Below are positions 34,125-45,959 of a stretch of DNA of 64,000 bases, piece by piece. Source of the DNA: Dactylonectria macrodidyma (taxonomy: Eukaryota > Ascomycota > Sordariomycetes > Hypocreales > Nectriaceae). The notes under the pieces were generated by a model. The model was not told the origin of the DNA. It saw only the letters and a list, made by a program, of their open reading frames with translations, and did no database searches. Location of the stretch: assembly GCA_020744425.1 (NCBI GenBank), contig JAGMUV010000024.1, positions 62,001 to 126,000 of the forward strand, in the 5' to 3' direction. The translations under genes were made by a program, and so were the position numbers. The stretch's first letter is position 1. Each line of letters begins with the position of its first letter.

Positions 34125-36397
34125 ATGCCAGGTTCGGAGGGTTCACAACCACAGGCCGCTGCACGTCGTCGTGTTGACCGCCAGACGTCGTCTTGTACCG
34201 AGTGTCGCCGTCGGAAACAAAAAGTACGTCTCATTCTCAGTACAAAGCGGCACTCGCTAGACGTCACGATGAGCGCCGATGCTAACGTGGCTCGCTGCAG
34301 TGTTCTCAGGGCCAACCGTGCACCAATTGTGTTCGTCGATTTCCACAACCCATCTGCGAATACAAGGCCAAGGCCCCCAAAAGGTGAGTTGTCATTGACG
34401 TGTCACCACCCGAGACACGTCCCCGCGTGGGCATAGACAGACTTTTAACACCCGCAATTGCAGGAACCTAAACACGGGAGTTCCCGAGCCGCCCCCTATG
34501 ACGGTAGCACTGAGAAACGGACCATATGCTCACCTTAATCCTACCACGATCTCCAATGCTATTCTCCAGGTAGATGAATCTTCACAAGCAATGACAATTG
34601 ATTCCCCCGATTCTGAGTCAACGTCATCACCTCCAAACTCATCTGATCGCGGATCTGCCAATTCGTCTCCTACCGAAACCCCTGCAACCCCATGGGTGCC
34701 ATTCAAAATCACTCTCGATGAAGAGAATGACCCCGAGACCGTGCTGGAAAATCTTCGTCTCATTTTTGAGCGTCGCCTCACCATCGCCAACCGTATCCCA
34801 GAGGATGAATGGGCAGAAGACGAGGCCAGGGCACTGTTAACGTCAGAGGATGCCCGCCGACCTTTGGATTTCCCTGTTGAAGGCGCAATGGAACAGCTCC
34901 GCTTCTTACCCATGGCACCAACCAAGATGAATAAGGAGCTTGTGCGGATACGTAAGTGTTGCTCAAAACCTCAGCGTGGAACCAAACTGACCAGTGGTTG
35001 GGAACACAGACCTGCAGCTCCTTTGCCGATTTAAAGTGTCTGTTGATGGAAACCCCGATCCTAACAATGCCTTCATGAAACACTGGGTTCCATGTTGTGT
35101 ACAAGATCCTCTCTTGCTACAGATAGTCTTGTTCACTTCTGCTTGTTTCTTCTCCGAGACTGGGCATATTCCTAAAACATTGGCCATGGTGCACAAGGGC
35201 AGGGTGTATAAAATGCTCAACGAGCAGCTCCGGGACGAGGCCACCATGACGAGTGATGCCTCCATTCTCGGTGTTGCCCAGATGGTCATCGACTCATGGT
35301 ACTGGGGAGCTACAGCCGATGTGAAAGCTCACATCCAAGGCCTGAAGCAGATGATTCGACTCAGGGGAGGTTTGTATAATTTAGGGCTGCATGGCTTCCT
35401 CAGCAAGACGGTGCTTATGTACGTTCGCCTCTTCACCCCCATGGAGATTCTAGCTGCCACATTTCTGTGTTGAAACGCAACATAAGCTAATATGGCGCAT
35501 AGGCACGACGTTGTTATGGCCCTTGCCCACGAAATCGACCCATTGATCTACGGCCAACCAGGATTCGAGTTCCACGATCCGATCATGATGCCATTCCACA
35601 TCGCGCTGAATTCGCCCCTTATTTTCGGGTGGCCCACGTTCTCATCCTGCGCCAATTCGTTACAGCTGCATCCCAATACAGCTATGATGCTAGACGAAGT
35701 ACGGTACCTGATTCAAACTGTTCTTTCCCTACCTCCGCATCCTACTGTCGAGGAGCTCCAGAAGGTGATGACAGCTGCTGGTTGGGCCACCGACCGCATC
35801 TCTGAAATGCCGGCTGACACGCCTGCCCGACAAAACCCCAACTCCCGGACCAGTTCCACTACAACAACACCAAAGGGGCAACAAGACGTACAGAGCCCTG
35901 AGTCCGTTCAGTCGAATGATTCCACCCCGTCTATTGAGCTACCAGACTTGATGTATCGTTGTGTTCGCAAGACAGCCATGATCTACTGTCGAGCAATTTT
36001 AAACCGCACGCCAACTAGTGCTATTTGTTCCGAAATAGATTTCCTGATGATCTGGCAAGCGGCCTGGCAAGTCTCATTACCCACCTGGAAAGCCACGATA
36101 GGCATCTTCGTCTGGGTCATGTTGGCAATTGTACCAAGCTGTCACAAATCGGGGCCAGCTCGCTTCGTAAAGACACTCATGGTATCCGGCTTCATGACAA
36201 TTGGCGTTGACAGCTGGCACATTGCAATGGATGTGGCAATGACGGGCTTTGCACTGCAGAAGTGGCTTGCGGGAGGCATGCACGGATACGATATTGGAGC
36301 TATGGGCCTCAGCGGAGGAGAACGTATTGTGGACAAGTACGGGTTTGCTCTCAAGGAGTTTCTACCAGAGTTACAACTCCCGGTCGAAGACGAATGA
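34125..36397 (+). CDS. Zn(II)2Cys6 fungal transcription factor, 657 aa
   Basis: Exons are 34125-34223, 34301-34383, 34464-34951, 35010-35418 and 35503-36397, giving 658 codons with stop. The binuclear zinc cluster is split by intron 1. It reads C24-x2-C27-x6-C34-x5-C40-x2-C43-x8-C52, with basic RRRKQK in the first loop, so it should bind DNA in the nucleus. A Ser/Pro/Glu-rich linker follows (about 90-140), then a large mostly helical region (about 150-650) with segments such as HWVPCCVQDPLLLQIVLFTS and MVIDSWYWGATADVKAHIQG. These are typical of the fungal-specific transcription factor domain 2 group, which includes acriflavine-resistance-type regulators. Target genes are unknown and no biosynthetic cluster adjoins it. 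All four introns have GT...AG borders and the frame is kept at each join. Confidence 0.95.
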
Positions 36398-37701
36398 TTC
36401 TGAATCTCATATCATCTCGTTCTCCATTCGCGCCGACCATGGCCCCACCCCTCTCACAACAGGTGCATTGAGTTGCATGCAGCTCACTGACCCCAAGGGC
36501 TCCACTCCAACATCTAGTATGGTGTGGTATTCCACCTATGGCCCAGTAACCATCACAACCAGGAGGGTTCATTTTAGTACATTCTGAGACTGTCAGCTAA
36601 TATCAGTGTCTCGTCATACCCAGGTCATATTTGACTCAAAGCTTTGCTTTGGTAGCTCATGCTGGTCATCTAATTGTTTGACGTCGATTATCTGAACCAC
36701 GGCGACATTGCGTCACACAGTAGGCGGTCATTAGCCTCATTCAACTCCAGTGCTTTGTACCAGAGGGGTAGGGTCTGCTCCCCAGGAGTCAGGCCACGAG
36801 GCAAGCCGACGCTGCTAGAGAGTATCGGCACGAGCAGGAACGGTAAGCATGATACCTAGATTCAAGAAGGGTTCAGATCTGACATTTGATAGGCTATTAT
36901 CGTAATGTCCCGCCTCCTGGTTCTATCAATGACAATTCCGTTTAGGCAGAGCATGCTCCTTGGATTGGCACGGTGTTATATTTTACTAGGAAAATATTTA
37001 CAATACCTTTTTGGGTCATTTAAAGTGCCATCTCAGCCCTATGCATCGCTACAACCTTTCTCTATTGGCCTTGGAACAGACAAGACCAGAGGCATTCTGA
37101 AGTGTTGGCGCGGCTCTTAATTCCAGGGCTTAAGCGTGTCGTAACGCTCGCAGCAGGACAATCAAGAGGGTCCCCGGCCGAATTTACACAACCCAGGACG
37201 GCCGGCCATTGCCCAAGCTACCATGGCGTATGCCAACCGAAGTGACTGCTACAGTGCAGCAACGGCCGAGAGGATTATGACCTGATTTGGACGGTCAACG
37301 GTTCAACCAGTCCGGCTGCCTGCACATCCGAGCGTCCAATTGATGCCGTACTCCTTGCAGTAGAGAACGATCAAAGGGACTCATGGGCAGGCTTCTTGAC
37401 ATTGACACCAATACCTGCCTGCCACAAGATGCGAACCGCGCCATCTCTTTGCGTCTTCGAATCTCAGAACTGTGTACGATACACAGAACATACGCCCAAG
37501 AGTTGTAGGATGAACTCAATGTTGCCCCTGCTCCAGAGTACAAACTTGGGAGTATGTGTTTACATAGTCTCCCGATGATTTAGGATCAGAACAAATTTTA
37601 GGGACCAGCTACGTTGCACGTTTGTAAAATAAAGTTAAAACTCCATTCAATATTTGTTTATTCGTTTGGACTTCGAATCACCTCGGTTGTCTGTATTTAA
37701 A

Positions 37702-37727
37702 GTTCAGTTTCCACATCGAAACTGAAC
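37702..37727. repeat. Perfect 9-bp inverted repeat with 8-nt loop
   Basis: GTTCAGTTT at 37702-37710 and AAACTGAAC at 37719-37727 are exact reverse complements around CCACATCG. The hairpin is in an AT-rich island. It is not followed by a T-run and no role is evident. Confidence 0.7.
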
Positions 37728-39112
37728 CACCGTTCAACAAATCACGATGCGAATTTGCATTGTCAAATCCAGTGAAGCCCCAATTGTTCCCAATTCGAAA
37801 CTAGCTTCGGCTTTTGTTCAGATCGAAACGTACAATGTTGAGGACGGAAGGTTGTAGCAAACACTGGTTCATGTCTAGGGTAGTAAGCCTCAATTTTCTT
37901 GCTCAATGACAAGATCCAAGTCAAACCTCTAAAAATTACCCAAAATGGACAATTAGAGTTGTCTTCGAGCCTGGATTGGGCTGATGTCCAAGATGGCTCT
38001 AGTGTTTAATAGTAGCCTGGGGTGCAATCCTACATATCACCCTGCAGCCCTGCAATCATTTCAAGCCGCTCGTCCGGGGAAGATGGCGATCAGCGATTGC
38101 GTATCAAGAGGAATCAGGTTCACCATGGGTTCTGTAGATACAAGCCAAAGCCACTCCTTGCTGAGAATTGAGCTCGCATATGTTGCTGGATTGGATTTGG
38201 ACCATTAGGAACACTGCCAGAGTAGCATTCTCCTACAAGGCGCAAATAGCCTCCCCTCGTTGGACACGGCCTGTCGAGCCCACCCCTTCCAAGGCTCGTC
38301 GCCCGTCATTGAGCATTAAGCGACCATGCACCAGGGTGAGACCAGGGACTGTCCATGCCAGATACACATGTACAAGCAGGTAGCAGCTGACGATGCCATC
38401 GGTCAGACGGGCGAGTTTGAGGGTGTACAGCCCCGATTTAGGTAACCGTTGACAGCTTCAGCTTGGCCAACCCTGTTGCTCTTGGGACGCCCGCACCCTC
38501 GTCAGATCGGCCTGTGCATGTTCCATGCTACTGCAGACGACTGTATTCGGCCATGGAAAACGAGGCGTAATCAATGGACTGCGTACTACGATGTCCATGG
38601 CAATCCCCCGCGGTTGCTGGCGAGCGAGCCGCTAGCGATGGAGAGCGCGCTATGTCTCCGGGCTCCGCATCCGGATTGTTTAGTGTTGGCGCTTGATGCT
38701 GGACCGGGGTATCATCCCATAGGCAGAAGCATATTTATCATGGGATAATTAGTGGAGAGGATGAGAGAGGGGAGATGATGGCAGTGGATTGGGTATTTTG
38801 TTGGGCCGGGACAGGAGGGGGATACGCAGAGAGCCACATGATTGCAGCTCTCACTTGGTCGATGGTACGTCTGGTACATGAAGCTGCGTGACAAGGACAA
38901 GTGAGACGGAGACAGACGCGCGAGGCGATGGAAATGCGCGTGTTAGGGAGTGAGGGTGGAGAGGTCGGTGGAAGAGTGGGATGGCATTGCTGGGGTTGGG
39001 ACAGAAAATGATGGAGCGATTGGATGAGATGAAGGCATCGCAGGGTATGATACCAGTTTGGGAACGAGGGTATCAAAGGGCATGTCCTGTACATACATAG
39101 CATGCAGCAGGT

Positions 39113-39150
39113 AGTATGGGTATGGGGTATGGGTATGGGTATGGGTATGT
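39113..39150 (+). repeat. TATGGG hexamer repeat
   Basis: About six consecutive TATGGG-type units, one with an extra G, followed by related TATGTATTGTATGGGTACGG. It is a simple-sequence repeat. Confidence 0.85.
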
Positions 39151-42100
39151 ATTGTATGGGTACGGTGTGTAAGGATATGGTAATATGGCACATATGTATG
39201 GGTTATTGTGAGGCATGGCTTGGAGGAGGAGGGGACATGGTTGCATGGGTAGAGATGGTTAGGTTGAGATGGTTGGTTGGATGCAGAGCTCGTCTTGCGG
39301 AGGTGGCATGATCCGATGGGCAGTACATACGATCCCCATGTCGGCGGACGCCTACAAGGTGTAAATAAAGTCCGAAGGAGGGGAGTGAGAAATTTCAGTC
39401 TATTACTATTGAAATCAAGTTGAGCTAGTTCCCATTGACTCCATTTTCAGTCTTGCCTTACCTTGCTGGGAGTGCAGCATCTGCGACGGGATCTGGATCT
39501 GGATCTGTCCGATAGGTGACCATGCAAAGAAGAATGACGAAGGGGCGATCCTTCGCTTGACAAAAAGGAACCACGAGCCGCGGGCCCCCCCTTACCTTGC
39601 GCCCAAGAGAGCGGCCGCCTTATTGTGCGCGCGTTTATCATCATGTATGTACGGGGTCTAGACGGGCGGGGGAAGTATCAGTGCAGATCTCGCAGGTATT
39701 CCTGGATTGGGCGTCAAGAGTCGAATCGCATGCTTGGGCTGAATCACAGTATCGTCGAAGGATGTGATGCGGGTGACGAGTTCTCTGTGACGGGTTCTCT
39801 GTGACGAGTAGCCGGGGGGATGGAAATCACAGCGCGCGCAGGAGCACATAGGCACGGTAGTAGTGGCGCTTTCTTATTATTGTTGTTGTTGTTGAACCTT
39901 GATATGTCCCTCATTATGCCCCCCCTCCTGTGATTTGTTAGGCCACCCTAGATCCCGTATATGCATCATGCAGTGGCGGAGGAGGTGTAGCAGCAGCAGC
40001 GGCAGCAGCAGCGGAGTTTAGTTCGCTGGAGCAACAAGCCCAGTCGCCGCATACATAATAATAGTCGCCAATAGGTACGAGTGCCGGGATGGATAGTCTT
40101 GGTCTATAGTCTACCCAGTAGTGTAGTGGGAAGAGGAGTGGCTGATATTTTAGTTGCCACCCATCATCGATCCTTGACATGCACGCTGCGCTGCATTGCA
40201 TTGCGGCACACCCGTGCCACTAACACAGGGCCCCCCGACTAACTACTAACACACCAACGACATCCATCTTCAACTGAACCAACCAACCAACTAACCAACC
40301 CGGCATCGCAGATGGCAAGCAACACGCGTACAAACCAAAGACCTTCCTTTACTCAGCTATTCGCCGGATTTCCAAGCTAGAGAAACCCGCATCTTCATCT
40401 TCAAGACGATTTGCCAACTTGCGTTGCACCACCCGCCCGTCGTCCTCTGTAAGCGGCTCGCATTAGAGGGGCCGACTTGCGTCTGGGGTTTGAGGCTAAG
40501 GAGATGTGACAGTAGCTCCATGTTTCGACTATTCTCCGAACATGTACGTTATAGACCGCCTGTTGCTGCACACGCAGCCGTCAGAAAACGTCCTTGGTCG
40601 ATCCAGTCCTGCATGCGAGCTGGCGTGATGGACTGCGAGTTTGCATCAACTACGTACGCCAAACCCCACGGTGCTCTAGCCGCTATCTTAAGTCGTCTAG
40701 ACTTTCGACGAATACGAATATCTATACTACTCCGTAGAAGACGCCAGGATGAAGCTTACGAGCTTTGAGTTGCAATCCGATCCATCCATCGCCTCCTGGA
40801 TAGCCAAGAGGCCTTAGTTGTGACTTAGTTGTGAGCTAGCTGCAAGGTAGCGAATGTGACCCTTTCAACTCATTAGAACGACCTGAACGAGCCTAAGACT
40901 ACTGGACTCCCCTTCTCAAGGCTCCAGCATGCTACGTTATCCAAGCCTAACGAAGATCATGACCATTAAGGGACAAAACTTGGGCTATTAGTGAGGACAA
41001 GGCTAAGGCCAAGGTGAAATTGGACTATGGCATCGTAGCAACATCATTGGTAAACGGGTATGGCCCTGAGACGACCCGGCCGAGTTGCTCGCAAATTCGA
41101 AGGCATCGTGGATCGTCGGATTAGGAGATCCGAGCGGTGTGAGACGCGGGGAGGGAGGGAGGGTGGGCTTCCTCATTGCGGCTTTCCGGCGCACGCAGGG
41201 GGATCAGACGAGCGTGGTCCGGGGGGGAGGGTGTCGTGAGAGAGAAGAGTCGAGACTTTGGTTTCGAGGCAAACGGGTTTCTGTGGCCGCCAGCCCTGTG
41301 ACGGGCAGGACAGCTAGCCTGGACGGACTTAGACTGCGCACTACGAAGTGCAAGGTAGGCAGGTCGTCTAGTTCGTGCGTCAGTGCGGCTGCCTCATGCC
41401 TCTGTTGGCTGAGCTGCCTGCTGTCTATGCGCGACGGAGTTGAGGATGGGGATGAGAGATACGACGAGACTAAGGCATGCCCATACCTATTTGCAATACC
41501 AATAACATGGACTCTCTCACCAAGCAGTAGCAATTGCTCCGGCCATTGTGTACTAGCACTACGTATAGTCCCAACCCAGCCACAAGACAAGACAAGGCGA
41601 ATATCCCATACCCCCTGCTCCTCCTCACATGACCCGCCGCAAGCCCACAAGGCTCCTCCGATGCTACCATCCGGAACCCACCCTCCCCTTCCCTTGCCAT
41701 CCCCATGCAACATAGCTTCTTATGCCTCTCCTCCGATCCCATGCCATGGCCATCAAAAGTGGTGTCTAATCTCCCTCCATCATTGGCACGTGGTAGGTTG
41801 CCGGAACCGCTCCGCGCCACTTCCTTTCTGCTCCCCCCGGAGGAACCAAGAAACAGGGCCACCGGCCTAGGTCTGGAGCGGGGAGGGCGGGCTAATGTGC
41901 GTTGCTTGGAGAGAGGGGGGTCCGCCTTGTTCTGCGGTCCGGGTACAGGATCAAGAGCAAGGCAAGGCCTGGTGGAGGCGGGCGCAAATGCTTGCAAATG
42001 AGGGAGGGGGGTTCAGCGGGATATCTTGTGGCTGCTTCCCCTCCCGGGGTCGGGTCTCCTGGCGGGGAACGGGGGGTGGGAGAGATGCAGGTTCTTTGAA

Positions 42101-42657
42101 GAGAAGCCCATGTACACTGTGGTATTTCTCCGCGCTGGTGAGCGAGGCGCCATGCAAGCAAGAGGCGAAGGGGGCCCAAAAACGCGACCCAACATCGCGG
42201 TTCCGCGGAGATGGAGCGGGGGTGGTAGTGGTGGGCATGGTGGGCCGCCGGGGGGTCGGTCGTGGTCTGACCGACCCGAGGCTGTCAGCTCCGGGCCGGG
42301 GACGGTGGGGGTCGGACGGAGAGGGGTTGTTACTTTATGTTCGGCACGGAGATGATCATTTTTAAGTTTCCTTCTTTCACCGAGTTCACCGGCCGGGCTG
42401 GGCAAGGCGTTGTGTGTGCCTCTAAGGGTTGCACAGCTTGGTTAGCCGTGAGGTTTGTCATCGATGTAGTGGAGTTGGTCCGGAGGTGGGCCGAGGAAGC
42501 CCCGCGTTTACATCATGGAGGGTAGATTTTATTATGTTGAGGTTATGGACTTGATATGTCACTGACAACATCGTTCCGTGGATAACTGTCACGTCTATGC
42601 GCTGGAATTGAAATCTGACGATCCTTCCATTCAAACTACCTTGCTTCTGTAGTGACA

Positions 42658-43815
42658 ATGGCTCCTCTCGGCGTGGCACTCATCGGCGGTGGCATCTTTG
42701 CCAAGCAAGAGCACATGGTGCGTACATGGTCACCTGGATGCATTCAGTGAAGAAATACAGAATTATATACTTACGAGGTTGCCATGGCTTGATAGCCCGC
42801 CATTATGAAATGCGACAGCCTATCTCTCAAGGCTATCTACTCCCGCTCCCTGAAGTCCGCCCAGGACACGGCGGCCCTCTACACCAAGGACGGCGCGGGC
42901 CCGGACCTGTACTCTGCCGACTCGGACTCAGACTCGGCGCACGACTACGCCGATCTGCTGCGCCGCGAGGACGTCTACGCCGTCATCATCGCTCTGCCCA
43001 TCGTCAGCCAGCCCGAGTTCATCAGGGCCGCCCTCGCCGCCGGCAAGCACGTGCTGGCCGAGAAGCCGCTGGCACCTGATGTCAAGACGGGCCGGGCGCT
43101 CATCGACTACTACCGCGGGGTGTCGCGGGAGAGCGAGAGCAAGGTGACGCTGTCGATTGCCGAAAACTTTCGCTTCGTGCCGAGCTTCGCGTACGCGGCG
43201 GCGGAGGCGCGCAAGTTGGGCGCCGTGCAGCACTTCAGCGTGCGCAGCTTCCACCTCATGGGCAGCGACACCAAGTGGTACGGCACCGAGTGGCGGCGCA
43301 AGCCCGAATACCAGGGCGGGTTCTTGCTGGACGGCGGCGTGCATCAAGCAGCGGCTACGCGGCTGCTGCTTGGGAGCGAGGCCAGACCGGCGCAGGTGAG
43401 GGCCGTGACGAGCCAGGTGCAGCCTCACCTCGCGCCCATCGACACCGTCAGCGCCATCGTCGAGACGGCGTCGGGTGCCAGCGGCACCTTCCAGCTGTCG
43501 TGCGGCTCAAGCCTGCGCGCCTTTGAGTGGGCGTTGGGTCTGGAGCGCGGGACTGTGACGGTACAGGGCGAGACGGTCACGGTGCGGCGAAACGGAGGCG
43601 GTGGCGATGGTGATGATGAAACGACCGTCCGCGAGTTTGACCGCACCACCGGCGTCGCGGCCGAGGTTGCGGCGTGGGCGGCGGGGCTGGTCCGCGGTGA
43701 GCCCGATGACCTGCAGGTGCCGGAGCAGGCCCTGGCCGACTTGGAGTTTCTCGAGAAGATGTTTGTGAGCGGCGAGCAGGATGGCAAGGCGCAAACGTAC
43801 GAGCTGCAATTGTAG
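42658..43815 (+). CDS. Gfo/Idh/MocA-family NAD(P)-dependent oxidoreductase, 359 aa
   Basis: Exons are 42658-42717 and 42796-43815, giving 360 codons with stop. The first 20 residues, MAPLGVALIGGGIFAKQEHM, carry the Rossmann glycine motif (GGGIFA), so the small 5' exon is essential. The intron (GTGCGT...GATAG) joins HM to PAIMKCDSL. The EKP motif of the family appears as LAEKPLAPD (Glu-Lys-Pro at about 109-111). The C-terminal half has GGFLLDGGVHQAAATRLLLG, the usual region before the dehydrogenase fold's beta sheet with a conserved D-G-x-H. A soluble cytosolic sugar- or polyol-type dehydrogenase is likely; the substrate is not deducible. Length is typical. Coding GC is very high, especially at third positions. 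It converges on the thioesterase gene with 157 bp between stops. Confidence 0.93.
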
Positions 43816-43972
43816 AAGCTCTGGGACGGTAGATGGGGTGGGACGGACGGTGGGCGTCATATAGACTAGGATAAGGGGTCTCTATGGAATGATCATGCAG
43901 CTCGCGGCTCATTGACAAGAGAGCTCAGCTTCTTAGCTTGCTGCCGTACCTGATTCATATGCTGTACCTGAT

Positions 43973-44887
43973 TCATAACTTGGCCTTTCCCTGCTCAACA
44001 GCAGCTACACCTGTCTTTTCCTTCTCAATAACAGCCGCATTCGCATCTACATCTACATCTACATCTACGCGTAGCTTCTCAAGCCCCCGTCTCAAAACAT
44101 CGCCCATGCCCGTCTTGGCTGGCCTTCCCGTCGCGCGATCGACGAAGACGTGGACGAACTCGCCCACGGCGCAGACGGCGTCGACGCCCTGCTGGAAGAC
44201 GGCGACCTCGTAGGTGACGCTGGAGCGGCCAAGCTTGTTGACGCGCAGGGCGAGCTCGGCGACGGCCGGGTAGGCGATGGAGGCGAAGTAGTCGGTGTGG
44301 GCGTGGACGGCCAGCCCGTACCGCGGCGACGTCGGCGGGTCTAGGTCGCAGTGGGCGATGAGGTAGGAATTGATGACCGAGTCAAATCTGGAAAGGTTCA
44401 GCTGAGCTGAGCTGAGCTGGAGAGTTTCTTTTTTCTTTTTTTGGGCTGGTGCTCATTGGGGGTGTGCATGGGAGCTCAAGGCGTGGTCATCTTTGCACTT
44501 ACAAGAAGCTGTATACGGAATTGTTCATGTGGTGGTACATGTCATTATCGTTCCTGTGGGACAAGTCAGAAAGGGTTGATGATTTACAGTTGCGATGCCA
44601 TCGTCATCGTCGTCGTCGTCGTCACTATGAGGTTTGCATCCTCTAGTCCCAGGCTACTACCGGCCGTGACTTGGGCGACTACGCCAAGTCAAGGAGGCTC
44701 GAACCTTCGATGACGGATCTTGAGGGGCGGGAACAAGCATCGGAGGGCAGAAGTGGTTAAGGGTAATTCCAGACGCTCCGAAGGTCCCGGGGATGGAGGC
44801 TAAAGAAACTCACCATCGAGTGCGGTAGTCGAGCAGGTAGCGATAGTCCTCGCGCCTGCGAGCTTTCAGCTCAGCGGTGGATGCCAT
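43973..44887 (-). CDS. Hotdog-fold (4HBT) acyl-CoA thioesterase with PTS1, 179 aa
   Basis: Exons are 44887-44814, 44553-44503 and 44387-43973, giving 180 codons with stop. The 51-bp middle exon encodes the active-site loop. The joined sequence reads YRTRWNDNDMYHHMNNSVY, the 4HBT thioesterase motif with Asp27/Asp29, His33 and Asn-Asn, followed by FDSVINSYLI. The rest of the hotdog core is present: YFASIAYPAVAELALRVNKL, SSVTYEVAVFQQG and GEFVHVFVDRATGRP. The protein ends in AKL-stop, preceded by Gly-Lys, a canonical peroxisomal targeting signal type 1. It therefore probably hydrolyses acyl-CoA esters in peroxisomes, linked to beta-oxidation. The first intron, 260 bp, is the longest in the window. 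A VDVDVDVD stretch near the C terminus comes from a coding hexamer repeat. Confidence 0.9.
44045..44068 (-). repeat. (GTAGAT)4 coding microsatellite
   Basis: Four ATCTAC copies on the plus strand encode Val-Asp repeats between the hotdog core and the PTS1 tail of the thioesterase. The 6-bp unit keeps the frame when the copy number changes. Confidence 0.95.
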
Positions 44888-45959
44888 CTCGGGTTGCCAG
44901 GGACCCGAATTGTCAGACTGGCCTGAATCTTGGGAAAGTCTGGGGTCTGGCTTAATTTTTTTTCCCGCCAAGACGTTTGACCTCCCCAAAATGGTAGCGA
45001 AAGAATGGATTCGTTTTGTTTAATTACTGTTTGCGGTTCCGCTTTGGGGAGAGTTGCCGTTCCCGGCAGTTCGGTTGAGGTTGTGATGTGAGATGAGATG
45101 GGGGAGGCGAAGGTGAGATGTGATGGATGCGCGGGAAGAATGGGTAAGAGAGAGGGGTGAGGATATCCACGACTTCTCTTGGGTTGGTAAGAGGCCAATT
45201 GGGGGCTTCGAAAACAAGATTGAATAGCGGGCGTTAAAGTTCCAATGAGATGCCTGCCCCGAAGCAACTTGAACCCACAAACACTCGAGAAAAGGGCGGC
45301 ATTTGTCTTTGAAAGAGAAGGGGGGGGATGGGGAACTTGAATTCCGACGTTCTGGATGCGGCCGGTCAGCGTGGCAAGCCGAGGCTTTCGCTTGTTTTGC
45401 TCTTTGGCGGGCGCAAAAATGGCTTTGTTTTGTTTGTTTCGCTGAGGGAGGTGCGGGGAACCTCGGGGGAGGCGCTTGACGTTGGTTAGGGGAGCTGTCA
45501 GGCGCTGGAAGGCGTGTCTCGCGCTGGGAGGGCGCTGTGGGATCTGTGCTGTAGTGGGCTTGGCGGGCTTGCTCCAGTGGAGGGTTGGGGGGTTTCAGAT
45601 TATCAGATGGGAAAGAAGGCACGCACAGTCCTGGACTCTTTGCGCTTGGTCGGCCCTCCATCTCCCAGCGCGGGCGCGGGGTGGATGAATTCTGCCCGCT
45701 CCCACCGCCTGAATTTTGGCATCCCACTTCCACAACATCCCACATCCCACCATATTCGCACTCCCACAAGGGCAGCGCTTGGCATCAATCACTTTTGTTT
45801 GCGTGCCTCTCGACCTCCCCATAGGTTTCGCGTGTCCGCTCTGGGTTGAGATTAGGCCGCGACAGTTAGGCCGGCACTGGATTTTTCCCGACCTTCGACC
45901 TTCGCTTAAAGCGTTGCCGTGTTTTTTTGCTCTTCTCGTTGCAAAACCTCTTCTGAGGA
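44888..45959. promoter_or_regulatory. Divergent promoter region, thioesterase / pseudouridine synthase
   Basis: 1,072 bp separate the two start codons, and both genes are transcribed outward. The stretch nearest each gene is CT-rich on the coding strand. I recognise no specific factor site. Confidence 0.45.

Larger units (their letters stand above)
36398..42657. other. 6.3-kb intergenic region, no gene seen
   Basis: No gene with recognisable motifs was found on either strand. 37580-38000 is locally AT-rich and contains a perfect inverted repeat. 39115-39150 holds TATGGG repeats. A 261-codon open frame at 41085-41870 is low-complexity and is not called. Sequence close to 42.0-42.3 kb is very G-rich. 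Confidence 0.5.

Noticed and set aside
39113..39150. Telomere-like TATGGG repeats
   Set aside because: Filamentous ascomycete telomeres are TTAGGG; this is a short internal hexamer microsatellite.
41085..41870. 261-codon open frame
   Set aside because: Begins with a non-ATG codon, composition is low-complexity, and equally long frames overlap it on the other strand.
44640..44760. GGTTCGAGCCT resembling a tRNA B box, minus strand
   Set aside because: No A box upstream and no cloverleaf; it lies in the first intron of the thioesterase gene.
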